64,000 nucleotides of DNA from positions 71,033,495-71,097,494 of the forward strand of contig CP141127.1 in assembly GCA_035236585.1 (NCBI GenBank), written 5' to 3'. Below, piece after piece: positions 46,501 through 58,427 of the stretch. Within the stretch, counting starts at the first letter, position 1; each line of letters opens with the position of its first letter. Below the pieces are notes generated by a model. That model saw nothing but the letters and a program-made list of their open reading frames with translations, was not told the DNA's origin and searched no databases. Origin of the DNA: Warburgia ugandensis. Lineage: Eukaryota; Streptophyta; Magnoliopsida; Canellales; Canellaceae. The position numbers were made by a program, and so were the translations under genes.

Positions 46501-46837
46501 TGATATTGGCACCCCATCCTACTTAAGTGATCGTCTTCCCCAACCTGATATACATGAAGAGAGGAAACCCAACAAGAACAACATAGAAGAAGAGGAAGAA
46601 GGGGAAAAAGAAGGAGATGGAAAAGGAGGAAAGAGAGAAGTGGGGAGTAGTCCTGTTAGATAGAGAAGACGCGTCATCTCGGCAAGGAGAATAAGAAGAG
46701 TTTTAGTGTCGATGTTAGTAGGCCACCATCAACAGAGAAGATGATTGCTTGGATTAGAAGAAGAGCCTAACTACAGCCCTTTGTTCATTGGGATCAGCGA
46801 GAAGTAGACACCAGATTCTTGGAAAAATAGAATGCAT

Positions 46838-46919
46838 GACGACTGCAAAGTTTGGTGTTCGAGAGGTACATGAACCCATTGTCTCCAATGCTATTAGGGA
46901 GCTAAAATTTGCATTACAT
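46838..46919 (+). other. Exon-like segment of unknown origin
   Basis: One frame reads 'TAKFGVREVHEPIVSNAIRE' and 'LKFALH' and stops exactly at a strong donor (GTAAGATCC, 46920). I do not recognise the family. It lies inside the second CACTA element, downstream of the part shared with the first, and could be a captured host exon or an exon of a CACTA gene. The evidence is one short open stretch plus the donor. Confidence 0.3.
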
Positions 46920-48678
46920 GTAAGATCCAAGAAAACCAGATCTTGATTTGATCATGGTAGGCTTGAAATGAAGTTCTAGTCATCATATTGTGTATTCCTA
47001 TGAATTAATTAGGAGTGAGGCTCATTTTCATTGAGTGTCTGTAACAACAATATTGCACTTCCCCCATATTGGTGTATCATGTGTAAGGGTTGTGTTATCA
47101 TCTTGGATCTAGGGAAATAAGCTGATTTTATGGGATAGGTGTCATATGCACTTCTCTAAAGATTTGGAAATAGAGGGTATATGAGATTTTTTGATAATAC
47201 AATGTAGGGGTATATTATAATTATGGAGATAAAATCACCACATGCTATTGTATGTTGCAACCAAATCTTCTATTAGATGCATAGACAGAGGGATATTATT
47301 ATCAATATTATAGAACATGAAGAGAAGGAAGGAGTAGGATGGACACCACTTACACTTTCCATTGAGTTACATTCGGCCTTCGTGGATCATCATCTATGTA
47401 ACTGGGGTTTGCCATGATTTTTGTTGGGGTAATCATCTTAAAGATTTTTTCTATGAGGTTCTTGGAACAAAGAATCTGATGAACCAGAAGTAAAAGCTCT
47501 CCCTATTTGGCTAAAATTTTACGAAAGAAATGAAGGCATGGCTTGGGTGGTAGGGCAATGAAAACAGATTGGGTCCATAGACATTAACAACTATAGATGC
47601 CTTGTAGCACTGTGGCACAACAAGGAGTCTCTTACCCATGTGACTAAGGTTTGAGGTTGTGCATGGGTGTGCACATGTTTAACTTTCAAAAAGAAAAAGA
47701 TTAGAGAATTGTGTAATGTTAATGTGTTTATCTTTCTTTTATCTTAAGATGAGTTAATATCATGGAAGATTCCCTTGCCATGAGAAGTATTTGCATTAGA
47801 TCTTCAAGGGCCAATCTTCAGCCCCAATTCAATTAACAAACATTTGACTTTTTTCACACAAAATAGAAATTTCCCATCAACTTGTTTTAGTTACAAGGCA
47901 GGCTCAATACTAACTTGATCCCACTCCATAACACTAAGACCTTGTGCTACATCATTTTGGTACTAATCTTCCACATACATCTATACTATATGGATTTAAG
48001 TTTCTGCAACTTTGAAACATAATGGGTCCGTGGAAACTCAAACATGCAACCTTTGATTGGGCAGAGCACATAACGTAAGGCTAGGTGATCATGCTCTTTC
48101 AAATTCCATGATTGGGAACTAGACATGGTATACTAGCTTTGAGGGACATCTCAAATTATGATGTTAGGCTAGATAAAGAGCTGTAGAAGTTGCACTACAA
48201 CTTTTGCTGATTAACATGAGGATTTGAGCATGCTAGGATCCTGCATCTCAAATTGATGGAGTTACATAATATTTTAATACTCTCCTATGGAAACTCATAA
48301 GGTTCATATTTAGGGTGTAAAAAGATAATTCCATGGATTGCAAATGAAAGTAACCACTTTCTTTGACTATAGATTAAAGATGAAAATAATAAAAGAAGAA
48401 AGCATATAGGATTCACATGCATACCATAATGTACATGAATTAGGAGTATTACCAAAAAAATATCCCCTAGTTACTAGATGAATTAGGACTCCAATGCATG
48501 TCTAACTTTCACAAAGAAAAAGATTAGAGAACGCTCCTTGCTATCTCCTCAATTTCAAAGGACAACTATCAGTATAACACTTAATGTCACCAATAACAAG
48601 AGACAGAACCAAAATAAAGGCAACTCACCTAATTAAGGAAACTTGTCAATGCTATAAACAACAAATAATGTCTACTAG
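46920..48678. other. Unassigned non-coding stretch
   Basis: No gene. It holds a 35-bp near-identical direct repeat (47674-47708 and 48497-48531) and a reverse-strand pol III-like box pair near 48030-48092. Confidence 0.45.
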
Positions 48679-51600
48679 TGTGACATCGCGGGTTTTTCAT
48701 GAAATCTTTTTGCATTAACCTTCGGAAGGTGGGGCCTCTAAATTTTAAAATACAAACACATCAAAAGACTTTGCTTTGAAATTCATTTTTCCAAAAACCC
48801 GAATGTCACCTATGACATTATATTAAATGTCCAAAATCACAATTCAAATGACTAACTACACAATACAAAAGCTTTAATAAAATGTATACCTAAGTGTAGA
48901 AGTATGGTTGTTGGATTCCTCTTGTTGTGTACATCTTCTCCTGTCTTTCTATATCTGAGATATTGTAAACATAAAACGTTTACAATATCTCAGCAAGCTA
49001 TGCTTGGTAGGGGAGTTTAAGAAGCATGCTAAATCTTAAGATACAGTAATTATTCTATAGTAATTAGAATATTCATTTTCATAGCAATTTTATTGAATGG
49101 GATTTACTGTATATTTCACATTTCAATAATCCGTTTATAAACCAAATATCTATGTGTTTCATAATCATTAACAATCCATTGATGAATCAATTATTATCAT
49201 GTTTCATAATTATCGATATCTACATGTTTCATAATTATAAGTAATCCATTGATTTATCAAACATCTTTAATTATTATTTGTTATGTAAATAAGCTAATCC
49301 AATTCCACGAACCATACTCTACATAACAGTTCTACCCATTCATATACCCATATGAAACTTATATGAAACTACACCCTCAATCATATTCATATAGCATGTG
49401 TACACATATATGAAAATTGTTAAAAGACATACAAAATTATGAATATAATCAATAAGTCTCCTAATCTACATTCCCAGACTATACCGGGTTTCAGAATCAT
49501 ACCCCTCATCATGTGGGGTTCATAATCATCAAGCCCCTACTGGTATATCAGTATAATCCTCATGCCCCTCACGATAGGGGCGCACAATCCTCCAGCCATT
49601 ACTGGAAGAAAAAACAATATAAGGCATATCATCATGCCACATCATATAAGGAATCTCATAATACCATAATGTAAGCACCATAGTGCATCAAATATAAGGA
49701 ATACCATGTTGTAGTTTGATCCGTACTAGCTCGCTTGGATAACTGCACTGTTCACCACTGATACCACGGTGGAAAATATTGTGTCACTGCCCACATGGGG
49801 AGACAGGACTTTCATAGTGGGGCCTTCCCATAATTGCCCCACCCAACTTTTAGCCTTTATAGGGCAAGGTATCATCATGTAATCAAATTTCAGGAAGTGG
49901 GTGGCCAAACACTCATAACTTCCCTACCATAGCATCCTCAAGCATATGCTTATATAAAACAAAACTCTCAGGCCTCCATGTCTTAATGAAGATAATCATA
50001 ATAGTAGGCCATTCGCCTGTTCATATATTTCATAACAAGAATAACTTCCTCACTTATTTGGTGATAACCCACTAAGGATGTATCCTATAAACCTAGACTC
50101 ATACATCATTAGTACTGACATGGTACCCATGTACCATAAACATAATTTCACAATTCACATACATGATGTACAAGTCATAAGAATCAATTATAACATGCAA
50201 TTATTTTAATTAACATTATTTCATTGTTTCAATTTAAAGCATGTTGAATATCAATCAAACGATTTTAGTTTCATAACATTTATAATAAAAAATAAGATCA
50301 TGTTTAGAACATGCATCTTATTATTTACACATGCTGTCTTAAATTTCCACCTACCTTGTGTGACGCATTCACCAAATTCCACTAGCTTTAATAGCCCTCT
50401 TCTTCATGATCCACCCCCTGTGCTTCAATCTATACAATGCATAAAATATCTTTTCTTAATACATACACATACACATATATTTATGTTTAAGTATGATCTA
50501 ATGGCCAAAAGTGGTCTCATTTTGATCCTTATCTATCTTTTAATGATTTTAAAGATAGTATTAAGGTCTGACTCTAAGGGTAATTGCCCAGGTAGTTCAA
50601 GGAAAACCAAATGTGTCTAAGTGTGCCCCTACTGGTCCAACAATTTACCAATCATGCATATAATTACTTTTAGCCTAGTTCCCTCAACAAAATTTGTGCT
50701 AATTTCATCTATAATTAACTTAATGTCATCCTCACATATCATACTAAAACTTCACTCTTTATAATCCCATTATTGGCATCTAGATTAGCCAGCCAAATAT
50801 AGGAGGAAAAGATGCTGATTTATGCTCTATTGGGCAAGAATTTTTGTCTTGTCTCTACCTGCTTTCACTTACCATTATGAATGTTTCAATTTCTAGTTTA
50901 AATACACATCCATGTTAGACATTGATCTTTAATAACCCACATAGAAAAGATAAAGTGAATTGTTCATCAGAGGAGAAACACAGGTCATTTCCAGCAGTAA
51001 CTTCCCATGTGTTTTTACTTCGACAAGCAGTCCCACATGGAATGAAGTTTCCTCCCAACATTTTTATACTATCCTTAAGTGAGAATCACTAAATTATACA
51101 AATTTTCAAAACTCCTAAATCTCCTACAATTGCAAGGAGACTATTTAATTTATATGGTCAGATTGACCGCTTTCGAGCCTCCAATCGATGCTTTATATAC
51201 AAACAGACTCACCGGAGTTCCTAATATTTGTGGGACTGATAAATTATCTATAGATCTATAGTTTCAATTGAAGGATTGCTTCAGATCCTCATTAAAACCC
51301 TAGATTTAATAACATATACTATTCCATACATAGATTAAAACAAAAAAGAAGGTTTTAAGTATAGATTATACCTCCTACGCGTGCTTCCAGTCCTCATTCT
51401 TTAATGGATTAATCTTATTAAGTGTTATTTTTAACAATGGTCTCCAACTGTTTGTTATGCGTCATCAATCTCCACAAAATCCTTGTGCAAATTCCCTGAT
51501 CATGAAATCTCCAAGGGCTTTTGTTCTTCAGAACATGTTGTGGAAGATGACCGGCTCGTTAGATTTGTGGAGATGGAGGATTGATGATAACAAACATCTG

Positions 51601-52690
51601 GACATGTCAGTACGGCTGAAAAATAGCTGTGTTGATGATTGGAAATCAAAGGGGAAAAGATGACCAAGGGAGAAAAACCCGTTGGGTCCAAGCACACTGA
51701 CCTTCCCAAGCTTGGCTATGCCCAACGGTGGAGAGAACTAAAGGGAAAGGTTTTTCTGAGGGTCTGCGCATGCTGATGGGGTGGGTAGAAACAGGCCACG
51801 CAGGTGGGGTACACGGAGAGGGTTTGTCAAAAATCTAGGGATTGGGGTGATCAGAGTCTCTTGGGGATGCCGAAGATGGGGAACATAGAGGTGCACCCCA
51901 AAAATGGCGGCTAGGGTTTTCGTGTGCGCCAGAAAGGCACAGATCCTCTAGAGATTTGCTCGGGGAAGAAGAGAAGCAGAGGGGAAAATTTCTAGGGGCT
52001 TTGCCAGGGTCCCCATCGTCGCCGACGAGGGAAACCTGATTTGGGTTCACATGCCTATTGAAGAAAGAGGAGAAAACAGGGGAATCAGAGAGGGGTTTTG
52101 CCAGAGAAACCCGATTTGGGTTTCTTCTTGGTCACAAAAAATGGGAGTTCGTCGGAGGGAGTGGAGATCATTAGACATGAGGGGGATTGGGTTTTTGGCT
52201 GTTCGTCTGCCCTTACTGGTCTGTCGGGTTTGGGAAACTAGACCTGACACCACATCGGGTTTCCTATGTGACGGGGGGGGGTGCCAATATCAATTTGCCC
52301 CTGACTTTGAAGTCCCATAACTTCTTCATCTAGACTCTATTTTCAACGTTCTTTAGCTCGTTGAATTCCATTTTCTGAGTACTATATAATGGTTTCAATT
52401 TTAGTTCCAAATTATTATCCTATTAAAATATATGCTTCTTAAAAACTCATAACTTGATCATGGAATAGTAAAATTTTGGGGTGAAATTCATCCGAACTCT
52501 AATTTGAGTGTTCTTTTTGTTGTTAGACTCAATTTTTCGAGTACATTCCAAATATTCATGTTTCCACCCGAAATTCTATTTCTATATAAAAATTTATTTT
52601 CTTTGGGTAAAAAATTCCAATTATATTCCTAAATTCTAATTTCACATAATAACACCCAGAATAGTATTTACAAAATTTGGGGTTGTTATA
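48679..52690 (-). mobile_element. Solo LTR, Tekay/Retand-like, reverse, about 4.0 kb
   Basis: Forward left edge TGTGACATCGCGGG; right edge TTTGGGGTTGTTATA. The reverse complement starts TATAACAACCCCAAATTTTG, a decayed TGTAACAACCCC-type LTR start. No coding region and no second LTR are seen. A GC-richer part (about 51640-52300) probably holds the transcribed leader. Flanks ACTAG and GCAAG share three of five bases, so the target duplication is not proven. Confidence 0.6.
48955..48993. repeat. Perfect 16-bp inverted repeat (hairpin)
   Basis: CTGAGATATTGTAAAC, a 7-nt loop, then GTTTACAATATCTCAG. A relative with an 8-bp stem occurs at 54024-54055 (CTAAGATA...TATCTTAG). Confidence 0.9.
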
Positions 52691-54649
52691 GCAAGGATGC
52701 CTTTGTCTTGCAAATATTATTCCAAACTTGTAGCACTCTCTCTTAGCTGAGCGGTGTAGACAGGTTAATTGAATTTGTAAAATTGGATTAATATATTCAT
52801 AATCTTTTCATGTTGTAATGTTGTCGCCTTTGATTATCTTCACTGAGTATGTGTTTAAAGTCTTTCTTATGAATGTATAAGAAATGCCATCGCATAATTC
52901 CTATGGATAACTCTATTTCACATAGCTATATTTATAATATCTTAGTTTTGAAGAAATAAGACGGAGGAGCAAACGACTGTGCTAGAGATCTCAAGAGAAT
53001 GACATAGAAGGTATATGAAGCAAGTTTACAATGCAGTTGATAATTTTGTGAACTGATGTAATACTTTGTATTAATTTGACCTTTGATTTATGAACAAGTA
53101 GACATGTAAATTAGAATTATGGTGGTGTGGCTATGACTAGATTTATCTTGGTCATGAACTCATCTTTTAGTTTAGTTAAAACTTAATTTCTTATAAATGT
53201 TTAGATATTGTATGTTTATGTGAATGGCTGGAGGCAGAGTCTCCTTTGTTACTATTTGACTTAAACTATGTTTATCAGGGACATCGCAATTTACAGATAA
53301 AATGTGTAAGTCTAAAAATTAGAGGAGACTCTCTTGGATTTCTGGTAGAAATGTAGAGCACATTTCTCTGAAAATCTTGATTTTTGGAAAAGAAACATGC
53401 AAACAATGGTGACCATGACCTAGCTAACGAACCAATAGAAATCCTAAGGAAAAGTGACTAAAGGAAACTTCATGAGGAGAACTAATAAATAGCTTTACAC
53501 ACTTAGAATAAAGGCATTACATACAAAATAAAATTAGTGAAACAATACTACACTTAAGGGAATATAAACCCACATAGAAGGCATGCTACACTTGGAATAG
53601 AGTAAGCTACTAGTATAAGCCAATCTACTTAAAAATCCCAAAACTAATCAAAGCTAAATCATTTCAGCCATGTTTATATGAGTGCAAATGAATGTGTATA
53701 TACATGTGCTATGTGTTGGCTAGAATCATGCAAGCTAACATTGCTATACTTATATCATAAGAAATGGGAATATCTAATGGAATTGAATAAATATTGCAAT
53801 GGTTAGTTTTCTTTTTCTAGTTTGAAACCTTGCTTTCTGTCTATTATTTTCTTCTCATAGTTGGGTAGTTTTTTCTTCCCTTGGCTGTACTATACATGTT
53901 TACCCACTAGAATTATAAGTCAAGAATGTTAATTTGCATTTTGCAAAAGGAAAACTCCTTTGGATTTAAACTGTATTAACTTTTTATATTTGATGATGAA
54001 AATATCTACATAAGGGTAGCTTGCTAAGATATTGTAAACATGTACACTATCTTAGGTTCAAAGTGGTCAGGTGAAGAAAAGGAAGCATAGACTTGACTTG
54101 GGAGCTATAAAAAAATCAGATTGAGGTAATGTTAAGTATGTGTATAGGCTAACTGAGGATTTTCTAAGAATTTTATAATGAAATGGTACATTGACTTTAC
54201 TTGGATGGACATCTAAATATGTATTATCTAATTTTGAATGGATGGCTGTGACTGGAATGTATGGGGTTCCTACTTCAGTTCCTAGCCTTTTGGCATTGCA
54301 AAAATATTTCTCTTTTTTTAAATGTAAATAGACATCATGTGTGGGTAAGTATAATTGGAGGGTGACTAAGTTTCCTTTATTATTTCATTATATTGCATTT
54401 ATCAGGGTTGTCACATTCATGCGTAAAATGTACTAGGTCCAATGAAGTAGGTTTACAATATAGTAGATAATTTTGTGAGTTAAGAGTTTAGTTAGACCTA
54501 CAATATAGTAGGTATATTTTTATGCATGTTTTATCTGATTTGCTTTCGATTTGTTTGCCACATACGTCATGTTAGTTTGTTTTCTTTAAATGAATTATAT
54601 GGACCTTTTATGTCATTGTTCTAATATCATTGTCTTCTTCATTATATTA
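52691..54649. other. Non-coding stretch upstream of the Transposase_24-like gene
   Basis: No gene. Two parts resemble each other: 53018-53060 and 54444-54490 share 'TTTACAAT..AGT.GATAATTTTGTGA', and 53268-53320 resembles 54390-54430 ('TTTATCAGGG', then 'AAAATGT'). This suggests an old internal duplication of the host element. Confidence 0.5.
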
Positions 54650-56045
54650 ATGATGGAACAAGAACACAATCAAAATAAAGAATATGGGCAAAATGAAGAG
54701 CATGAACAAGAGGCCAACATGAGGACTAAAAAAAAAGGATAGAGGGCAAACAACAATGGAAAAGGTTATCAACAGAAAGTTGAAGAGAATTAAAGAAACT
54801 ATCCAATACAATAGTAGGGTCCAAGAGATAGGTGAGAATGTAGCTTCTGATAGTAGTTTTCGTTGCTCCATAATAAGAAGCAGGGTTCTTATCACAATTG
54901 ATGATTGGAGACTTGTTCCATCCTTGGAAAAAGATTCAATATGGGAAATGGTGAAGGTAGGTAAACATTAATACCATGTATTATATAATTTATAACATAC
55001 CTTATTTTCAAATATAGTAATTTACTGTGTACTTTGCAGATTGCCTTGGATGTGACTGAGCAAAAGAAGATGTGTGCTTTAGATGGAGTTGGTGAGCAAT
55101 GCAGAAAATGGAAGAACTACCTTGTTCACTATTACTTAGCTCCATATGTCAACGATATATCGAGGCTATACACAGTGCCCACCATTTACTCTGGCATCAT
55201 TGACCAGGATGTAAGGATGCATTTGTACAGAAGCAGATGTCCATTGAATTTGAGGTATGTGCACAAATGATGTTTCATTGAATTAATTACATGTAACATC
55301 CAATTGTTAGACTTGATTACGTATGTACCACTTGATCAAGTTGGGCTACCCTCATTTGAAGAGCACATAGTAAGCATGTACGACAATTTATCCCTTTAAA
55401 ATCAATGCTACTCTATTTATATATATTTTGTTATCTAACTATAGTGCCTTACTTGACAACAAAAGAAAGCTAGGACTATGGAGCCAATTGATCACTTCAT
55501 CCTCTAGAAGGTGACGCATTTGGTGGGTGGTACTAGCCAAATGTTCTCAGGTGAAACTACTGCACAAATTGCTTCTCACATTATAAGTTGTTCCTCTTGT
55601 CTATCAATTTTATACAATTAATTAGATGACATGATCATGTCTTCTAATTAAATTTTGTAGGACGTTCTTACCTAAGAAAGCACAAGTATTGGAACTCTAA
55701 GTAGCACTGCCACCAACGAGGACATCCTGTATAGGGCTATGGACAATAAGAAGGACCAACCCAGTTGAATTAGGGACATGGAGTGCAGTCCTATTCTTTC
55801 TAAATTCTTTGGTAATGGTTTATCTAAGTTGAAGGCCAGGAGGCCTACAATGATTTGGTTGAGAAAATAAAAATGGATATATTTAAATAGTTGAGTGAAG
55901 GAGGTTTGATGATAGTTTCTCAAACCCTTGCACATAATTCTCACAACACCCCTGTACCTCCATCAAATATTATATGTAATTCTCCAACTGAAGAAGATCA
56001 TGAAGGACAACCAGTGCCCCTCAAAAAAGAAATTCCAACAAAATA
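54650..56045 (+). pseudogene. Plant Transposase_24-like CACTA-associated gene, broken
   Basis: ATG at 54650 opens an acidic N-terminus ('EQEHNQNKEYGQNEEHEQEA'). An A-run at 54728-54736 holds a one-base frameshift. The frame then gives 'RGQTTMEKVINRKLKRIK' and 'VLITIDDWRLVPSLEKDSIW', matching the plant Transposase_24 pattern (RGxTxM, then V-x-x-DDWR-x-V). Intron 1 is 54957-55039 (GTAGGT...TTGCAG) and exon 2 (55040-55255) reads 'ALDGVGEQCRKWKNYLVHYY' and ends at a GTATGT donor. Later exons are degraded: 'TNEDILYRAMDNKKDQ' near 55710, and 'EDHEGQPVPLKKEIPTK' followed by a stop at 56045. Such genes often travel in CACTA elements, so it may belong to the element that starts at 43593. Confidence 0.65.
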
Positions 56046-56054
56046 GTATATTAT

Positions 56055-58416
56055 TGTGAGTTTTAAATTACAATGTAGTATTTTCATGCAAACGTGGTCT
56101 ATCCCACGAGGAATTTCAAAGATTTGTAATGGATTGAATTTTATTCAAATTGATTAACTTCAGCCAAAGAAGAAGAGTTGTCATAAAACTAGGAAATTAA
56201 ACAACATAAAATGGAAACATGCATGGAATTAGAAACTAAACTTAAAAGAAACTTACTAAAAACTAAAACTAATAATAAAATTAGAATCTAACCTAACTAA
56301 CATGCAAGAAACTAAATGAAACTAATGCTAAATTAGCATGAAACACAATAAGATACTTAAACTAAAGGAAACTACTAAAAATGACACTTTCCTAAACTAG
56401 AATTAGAAACTTTCTAAAAATAGAACTTTCTAAAATCAATTTAGGAAACTTTCTACTGCTATATTAACATACACAAACAAGTAACCACCTATATCTAACT
56501 AACTTTAACAACAAATTAGAAACATGTATGTGAATGGAAACTACCATTAAATAGACTTTCTCAATTTAACACTTCCTTAATCCTAAAATTTTGTAAAGAT
56601 GAAACTTTTGAAAAATCATAAAGGAAACTTTCTAAACCTAAAATAAGATGAAAATGAATTAACTACTACTAAAACTAAATTAACCATGAATCTTAAAGGA
56701 AAGGTATTTAGAACCATGTGCATGGTTTTTAGACTACAAGCATGATTCTGAAGCCCTAAAGATGGTGAACTTTAATGTACCTACATCGAGCTACTATGCA
56801 AGATAATAGTGAAATTTTATAAAAAATACATTAAAATCTAAATGGGAACCCAAGGAATAAGATGTTTTGATGGCTGGAATTAAAGCACAAAGTTAAGGAA
56901 AAACCAATTTCTAGATTTTAGTACTTAAAAATAATAAATCTTGCATTAAAAAGCTATTGAAACCACAACTTTCATACAAGGAAATAACCCATATTTCAAG
57001 TACTTTATAAACATTCTAAAGAAAGAATTCCCAAAGAAGTTTATTGAATCACATCCAATTTACATCAAATTTATGAGCATAAAACTTATGAAAATTGTAC
57101 ACTTTTCTAAAGCTTGAAATCCTATCTAAACAACAACAAAATTCCAATCTAATGCTATTGCTCTAGAGTATAATGATATGTACAAAAAATGAAAAAAGGA
57201 ATTAAAGAGGAAAGAAAGGTAAGTGGGTGAACTAACTATGGAAAAACTACCCATAACTAAGGAAAAAAGAGGGTAGAAAATGTAGAATTCAAGCAGGAAA
57301 ATCAAGGATTTAAGTTAGCTATTCTATTAGCTCTCACTACCCGAGAATTACTAGCTTGAATCTTGATTGAATAACAAAGAAAAACAAGTGAAATTGAGGT
57401 AAATAGAAAAGGAGAAGCTAGATGGAAAGGAAGGTGCAAAACTAGAAAGCAAAACAATGGAAACTAAAGTAATGAAAACCAAACCACAGCAAGCAAACTA
57501 CTAACTTGAATTGGAGAGAAAATAACTAGAAATCCAAAGGGAGAAAAGCATCTAAGAAATCGCAAAGTCTAACTACAAATAACACCAAAGGCAAGCTTGA
57601 TTTCATGGTGTGTCATCCACCTCTACTTGAAAAGTTCTTATGGAACATGGGGCATTCATTTGGAACTTGGGGCTTTATGTAGATGAGTGGTTTTCTAACT
57701 TAGAAAGGGGGCATCCTCCTCTAAGATGGTTTCTCCCACCTTTACTTAAGAGCATGGAACTCTAGTAAGATGGGTAGATTAGGGTTAGGAAATAGATTAG
57801 GAAAGTGGATTTTTCTCTCTTTATGGGTCCCTTAATGCATAATCATCTTACCTTTTACATTAATTTCACAAAATCCCATTAAAATCACACTCTTAACATA
57901 AGAAAGTTGCTTGAATTGATGCTCCAGTTGTGTGACTCCATGTGCCACTCCTCTTTGGCTGTATGGTTCATTCCTTGTTAACTTTAGTGGCTTCAAGGGT
58001 TGGCTTAAAGGCTTAAGTAGTTTGCATAGTTTATCACCCTTTTTCATGGCTTTAATGACTAAGGTAGCTTGAATGGCACCCATGCAAAGGTGGTGGAAAT
58101 GCATGGGTTACATTGTGGGCCCAATCTGGCCACCTTTAGCTCCTTTGATTGCATCCATTGCTAGTCCTCAACCTTGATCTCATGCTGGATTGATGACTCT
58201 TAGGCTTTGACTCCGTCTTTTGATCTTGATCTTCAATATTCACCTCGATCAATCTCGGATTAGATTTTAGACCTGCAAAATATCAAAATTTTACTTCATT
58301 AGGCAAAAAATACACGTGTTATGAATTTTAGTCTACTAAAAACCCTAATTTACTCCTATAAGTTATAACATGATTAATTAATTGGGTGATCTTTATGCAA
58401 AATTAGAGACTTGTCA
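56055..58416 (-). repeat. Athila element B, 3' LTR (left on map)
   Basis: The reverse-strand start TGACAAGTCTCTAATTTTGC lies at 58416 and the end ..AAAACTCACA at 56055, about 2.36 kb. The U5 part has 'CGTGGGATAGACC' (reverse, about 56093). It aligns with 61946-63716 from about 57090 onward (for example 'CACTTTTCTAAAGC(T/C)TGAAA'). Confidence 0.82.
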
Positions 58417-58427
58417 CACCCACCAAC
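58417..58427 (-). other. Athila element B polypurine tract
   Basis: Reverse strand GTTGGTGGGTG lies directly before the LTR start TGACAAG. Confidence 0.75.

Larger units (their letters stand above)
43593..48678 (+). mobile_element. Second CACTA element, left portion
   Basis: Starts CACTACTGCACCTGAGGC followed by TTTTAAAGTT, and runs parallel to the element at 23311: subterminal arrays at 43610-44010 and 44765-45075, the shared spacer at 44010-44765, and the shared GAA-rich segment at about 46500-46760. The 3 bases before it are AGT. No matching right terminus was found in the window, so the element is truncated or its end is lost. It is inserted in Athila gag. The solo LTR at 48679 lies within or next to it. 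Confidence 0.75.

Noticed and set aside
51457..52320. Overlapping open frames on both strands
   Set aside because: They fall in the GC-richer part of a solo LTR where stops are rarer by chance. None resembles a known protein.
55543..55565. CTCAGGTGAAACTACTG as the missing right end of the second CACTA element
   Set aside because: Only the first eight bases match the inverse of the left terminus, the last part does not read TAGTG, and no subterminal array precedes it.
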